Part shown: piece by piece, positions 61,180 through 64,000 of the stretch
Layout: each line of letters starts with the position of its first letter
Position numbering within the stretch: position 1 is the stretch's first letter
DNA from: Paraburkholderia tagetis
GTDB lineage: Bacteria > Pseudomonadota > Gammaproteobacteria > Burkholderiales > Burkholderiaceae
Assembly (NCBI RefSeq): GCF_022213065.1
Contig: NZ_JAKLJA010000016.1
Location: 1 to 64,000 of the forward strand
DNA: 64,000 bases
Direction: 5' to 3'
Made by a program: the position numbers and the translations under genes
The notes under the pieces: model-generated
Database searches by the model: none
Told to the model about the DNA's origin: nothing
What the model saw: only the letters and a program-made list of their open reading frames with translations

Positions 61180-63723
61180 CTAGCCGTCACTCAGATCGTC
61201 GCAATACGCCCGCCACATCCGCCGATACGCGCTTTCGATATTCGCGGCAAAGCGCGGCGCATCCATGAGCGGCGAAGCCTCCATGCGCGCGCGCAGCCCC
61301 GCGCGCAACGCGGCCAGGCGCGGCAGATCGTGCGCGAGTTCGACGGCGATGCGCACGAAGTCTTCGTCGGTGTGCGCGACGAGTTCCGGCATGCCGAGAT
61401 TCGCCGCGATGCTCCAGCCGCCACGGCTTGCCGCCGAACGGCCCGTGCGCGTGACGACGGGCACGCCCATCCACGACGCGTCGAGGCTCGTGGTGTGGCC
61501 GTTGTACGGAAACGAGTCGAGCGCCACGTCGATGCGATGGTAGGTCTCCAGATACAGGCTGCGCGCCTGCTGGCCGACGAACATCACGCGCTCCGGGTCG
61601 ATGCCTTGCGCTCGCGCGCGCGCCTTGAGCGTCTCGCGCGGCACGCCCGGCGGCGCGAGCAGCAGCAGGCGCGCATGCGGCACGGCGGCCAGCACGCCGC
61701 TCCACAGGCGCAGCGCGTGGTCGCTGATCTTGGCCGGATTGTTCAGGCATCCGAAGGTAAATGGTGCGCCGCCCGCCGCCGGCAGTGCGTTGACCGCGAG
61801 GCCGGCGACCTGTGCGTCGTAGCACCAGAATGCATCCGGCAGGCGCAGCGAGCGCTCGCTATAGAGCGCGTCGCGGCCGGGTTCGTCGGCGGGATCGAGC
61901 CACGGGTCGGTGAGCCGGTAGTCCATCGCCGTGCTGCCGGTCGTGCCCGGATACGCGAGCCACGCGACCTGCACCGGCGCGGGCCGCCGCGCGAACAGCA
62001 GGCGTCGCCCGGCGGCCATGTGCATCGTGAGGTCGACGAGGATGTCGATGCGGTCGTCGCGGATCTGCTGCGCGAGCGCGGCGTCATCGAGCGTGTGCAC
62101 GTCGCGCCAGACATCGACGAGGGTCTTGAGGTGCTGCGTCATGGCATCGGGCTTGGCGACGCTCGCATAGCAGACGATCTCGAACGCCGCGCGGTCGTGG
62201 CGCGAGAGCAGCGGCACCGTGAAAAGCGCCTGGCAATGCGAACGAAAATCGGGCGAGACATAGCCGATGCGCAAGCGCCGCCCGTGCGCGAGATCGCTTT
62301 CAGGTGACGGCTGCGCCAAGTGCGGCTGTGCCCGCGCCGCTTCGAGCACGGGCGGCTCGTAGCGTGCCGCGAAACGCCGGCATTCGTCGAGCAGCGCCTG
62401 CGGGTCGTCGGTCTGGAAGGCGAGCGCGAAGATCAGGTCGCAATGCGCGACGACGTGGTCGTTGTTGCTGCCGCTGCCGCTGCCACTATCGCCGGGGTCT
62501 TGCGCGTTCGCGAGTGCAATCGCCTCCTGGTACGAGGCCACCGATTCGTCGAGCCGCCCCATGTCGAGCAGCACATTGCCGAGCGCTGCGTGCCCGGCCG
62601 GGTCGGCGGCATCCAGCGCGATCGCGCGGCGCAGCGCCGCTTCGGCCTCGTGCAACCGCTCGCCTTTCAGAACGAGACCGAGGTGGTGCCACGCGAGCCG
62701 GTGGTCGGGCTGCAGCGCAACGGCGCGGCGCAGTGCTTCGATGGCCTCGTCGGGATGCGCAACGCCGATCAGCGTGCCGAGGTTGTAGTGCGCGTCCGCG
62801 AGACCGGGGGCGAGCGCGACGGCCTTGCGCGCCGCGGCTTCGGCTTCCTCGGGATGGGTTTTCGCGAGCGTGTGCGAGAGATTGACCCAGGCGACGGCGA
62901 AGTCCGGCTTGATCGCCACCGCTCGCCGCAAGGCCTGCGCCGCTTCGTCGGGGCGGCGCTCGCAGAGCAGGTTGCCGAGGTTGAAGTGCGCGGCGGCCAG
63001 CTCGGGGTTCAGCGCGATCGCGCGGCGCAGCGCGGTTTCGGCTTCGTCGGGGCGCTGCCCGGAAAGCAGTCGCCCGAGACGGTTCCACGCGGGTGCGAAG
63101 CTCGGGTCGAGTTCGAGCGCGCGGCGTAGCGCGGTCTCGGCGGTCTCGGTGGCTTCAGTGGCGTCAGTGGTTTCAGGCCGTGTGGACGCGAGCAGCGTGC
63201 CGAGGTTGAAATGCGCGTGCATGAAATCGGGGCGCAGCGCGATCGCGCGTTCGAACGCCGCGCGCGCCTCGGCGGGCCGCGTCGTGCGCAGCAGGTTGCC
63301 GAGGTTGTTGTGCGCTTCCGCGAGTGCCGGATCGAGGCAGATGGCCGCGCGCAGATGCGCGTCGGCCTGCGCGGCGTCGTCGGGGCCAAAGGTGTTGGCC
63401 AGATAGAAGTGCGCGTCGGCCAGCGTGGGATCGAGCGCGAGTGCGCGTCGCAGCGCGGCGCGCGTGTCGTCGATGCGGCCTTGCGTGCGCAACGCGCTGG
63501 CGAGATCGACAAGGCGCTGCGCGTCCTGGTGCGGCGCGAGCGCCTCGTGCAACAGTGCTTCGGCCTCGGCCGCACGGCCTTGCTGGTGGGCGATCAGGGT
63601 GCGCAGGTGCAGCGCCGGCGCGTGGCCGGGCGAATGCGCGAGCAAGGTATGGCAGTGCTGCTCGGCAACGGCCAGCTGCCCGGCGCGCCAGGCAGCGAGT
63701 GCGTCGTCGTAGATCTGGGACAT
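61180..63723 (-). CDS. TPR-repeat protein with O-GlcNAc-transferase-like (SPINDLY) domain
   Basis: An 847-residue protein. Residues about 1-410 are roughly eleven TPR units with the consensus ALRRAVALxPDxxxAWxNLG. Residues about 470-840 match the GT41 O-GlcNAc-transferase C-terminal domain (LRIGYVSPDFRSHC, VQVAWLAYPGTTGSTAMDYRLTDPW, FGCLNNPAKISD, DSFPYNGHTTSLDASWMGVPVVT), the donor-binding region of bacterial SPINDLY-type enzymes. A Gly/Ser linker (SGSGSGS) lies near the domain boundary. Such enzymes glycosylate proteins, flagellin in some bacteria; the acceptor is unknown here. Confidence 0.9.
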   Translation of the reverse strand: MSQIYDDALAAWRAGQLAVAEQHCHTLLAHSPGHAPALHLRTLIAHQQGRAAEAEALLHEALAPHQDAQRLVDLASALRTQGRIDDTRAALRRALALDPTLADAHFYLANTFGPDDAAQADAHLRAAICLDPALAEAHNNLGNLLRTTRPAEARAAFERAIALRPDFMHAHFNLGTLLASTRPETTDATEATETAETALRRALELDPSFAPAWNRLGRLLSGQRPDEAETALRRAIALNPELAAAHFNLGNLLCERRPDEAAQALRRAVAIKPDFAVAWVNLSHTLAKTHPEEAEAAARKAVALAPGLADAHYNLGTLIGVAHPDEAIEALRRAVALQPDHRLAWHHLGLVLKGERLHEAEAALRRAIALDAADPAGHAALGNVLLDMGRLDESVASYQEAIALANAQDPGDSGSGSGSNNDHVVAHCDLIFALAFQTDDPQALLDECRRFAARYEPPVLEAARAQPHLAQPSPESDLAHGRRLRIGYVSPDFRSHCQALFTVPLLSRHDRAAFEIVCYASVAKPDAMTQHLKTLVDVWRDVHTLDDAALAQQIRDDRIDILVDLTMHMAAGRRLLFARRPAPVQVAWLAYPGTTGSTAMDYRLTDPWLDPADEPGRDALYSERSLRLPDAFWCYDAQVAGLAVNALPAAGGAPFTFGCLNNPAKISDHALRLWSGVLAAVPHARLLLLAPPGVPRETLKARARAQGIDPERVMFVGQQARSLYLETYHRIDVALDSFPYNGHTTSLDASWMGVPVVTRTGRSAASRGGWSIAANLGMPELVAHTDEDFVRIAVELAHDLPRLAALRAGLRARMEASPLMDAPRFAANIESAYRRMWRAYCDDLSDG

Positions 63724-63892
63724 GGTGGCGATCGGCGCGGCCAGGCTGGCGGCGCGCTCGGGCGCATCGCGGGGCCGGGCGCGGCATCCGTGAATGGAAA
63801 ACCCGCCATTGTGGCGGCGCCACCATCCCGAAAACGCGCGCCGCAGCGCTGTCGCGATCTGTCGCAACAAAATCTGCCGCAACAAAAAACAG

Positions 63893-63926
63893 AAAGGGCG
63901 CAACGGTGTGAACCGTTGCGCCCTTT
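63893..63926 (-). terminator. Terminator for a leftward gene at the right window edge
   Basis: AAAGGGCGCAACGG and CCGTTGCGCCCTTT form a perfect 14-bp stem with a 6-base loop. On the minus strand the stem is followed by CTGTTTTTTG, so it ends transcripts coming from the right. Confidence 0.9.
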
Positions 63927-63955
63927 CGAGCACCGCAAGAAGGTCGCTGAACCTT

Positions 63956-64000
63956 TCAGCCGCGGCCTTCAGATACCGCCGACGGATCGCCGCCCGACGG
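63956..64000 (-). CDS. C-terminal fragment of a leftward gene (cut by window edge)
   Basis: The last 14 codons read PSGGDPSAVSEGRG before a TGA at 63956-63958. A strong terminator 30 bp further on supports a real gene end here. Too little is visible to name the product. Confidence 0.4.
   Translation of the reverse strand, partial: PSGGDPSAVSEGRG

Overview
The window looks like the replication-origin region of a secondary chromosome (chromosome-2 type replicon) of Burkholderia sensu lato (Burkholderia, Paraburkholderia or Caballeronia). The evidence is the strong GC bias with antisense-open frames, a Rep_3-type initiator gene (30.25-31.61 kb) preceded by a large iteron array, a parAB operon with five copies of a palindrome built on TTTATGCGCATAAA (the parS class I recall for Burkholderia chromosome 2), and typical Burkholderia neighbours: a hopanoid locus, kbl-tdh, a modBC fusion and a CstA carrier. 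Species cannot be fixed from the sequence alone.

Layout. 0-0.12 kb: left-edge fragment of an IS481-like element. 0.27-4.26 kb: leftward ABC importer operon (double permease, ATPase with AAA-associated tail, DUF3830 protein) behind a long, unexplained leader. 5.0-6.1 kb: two small conserved proteins. 6.3-9.85 kb: molybdate module (molbindin, modA, fused modBC) with a ModE-type operator. 9.84-13.3 kb: two unknown genes embedded in a distal, mostly inverted set of iterons. 13.65-17.7 kb: glycosyltransferase/aminotransferase/glycosyltransferase operon and a small outer-membrane barrel. 17.8-22.2 kb: SnoaL-like protein, TetR, AraC, DMT exporter and YceI lipoprotein. 22.2-25.3 kb: threonine catabolism (tdh, kbl) with a divergent XRE-cupin regulator.

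25.4-35 kb is the origin district: an SOS-box gene of unknown function, a tyrosine-recombinase-fold protein that has lost nearly all catalytic residues, kfrA, an AT-rich zone, about 20 phased iterons, repA, a bidirectional terminator, parB, parA, parS sites, arsC, a DnaA-box cluster and an FMN reductase. The most unusual signal in the window is that the origin iteron (GGTGAG, 6-nt spacer, CGGGAG) recurs as about a dozen copies 17-20 kb to the left, mostly in inverted orientation and confined to intergenic DNA. This suggests a distal initiator-binding or titration locus.

35.7-41.6 kb holds signalling genes: a stress-type protein, a hybrid histidine kinase, and an overlapping receiver/CheC-like/diguanylate cyclase operon. 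41.8-46.7 kb is hpnD-hpnE-shc-hpnG, which make and modify hopanoids. After a thioesterase and a Phd/VapC toxin-antitoxin pair comes a lipid-transport block: hpnN (RND) and an MlaA-like lipoprotein leftward, and the MlaC-like hpnM rightward. Together these would supply inner-membrane, periplasmic and outer-membrane steps for hopanoid or lipid traffic. 52.85-55.2 kb is a NarL/histidine-kinase pair, 55.4 kb a degenerate GDPD-like lipoprotein, 56.6-58.9 kb cstA with its YbdD partner, 59.2 kb a secreted beta-propeller, and 61.2-63.7 kb a TPR/O-GlcNAc-transferase-like protein.
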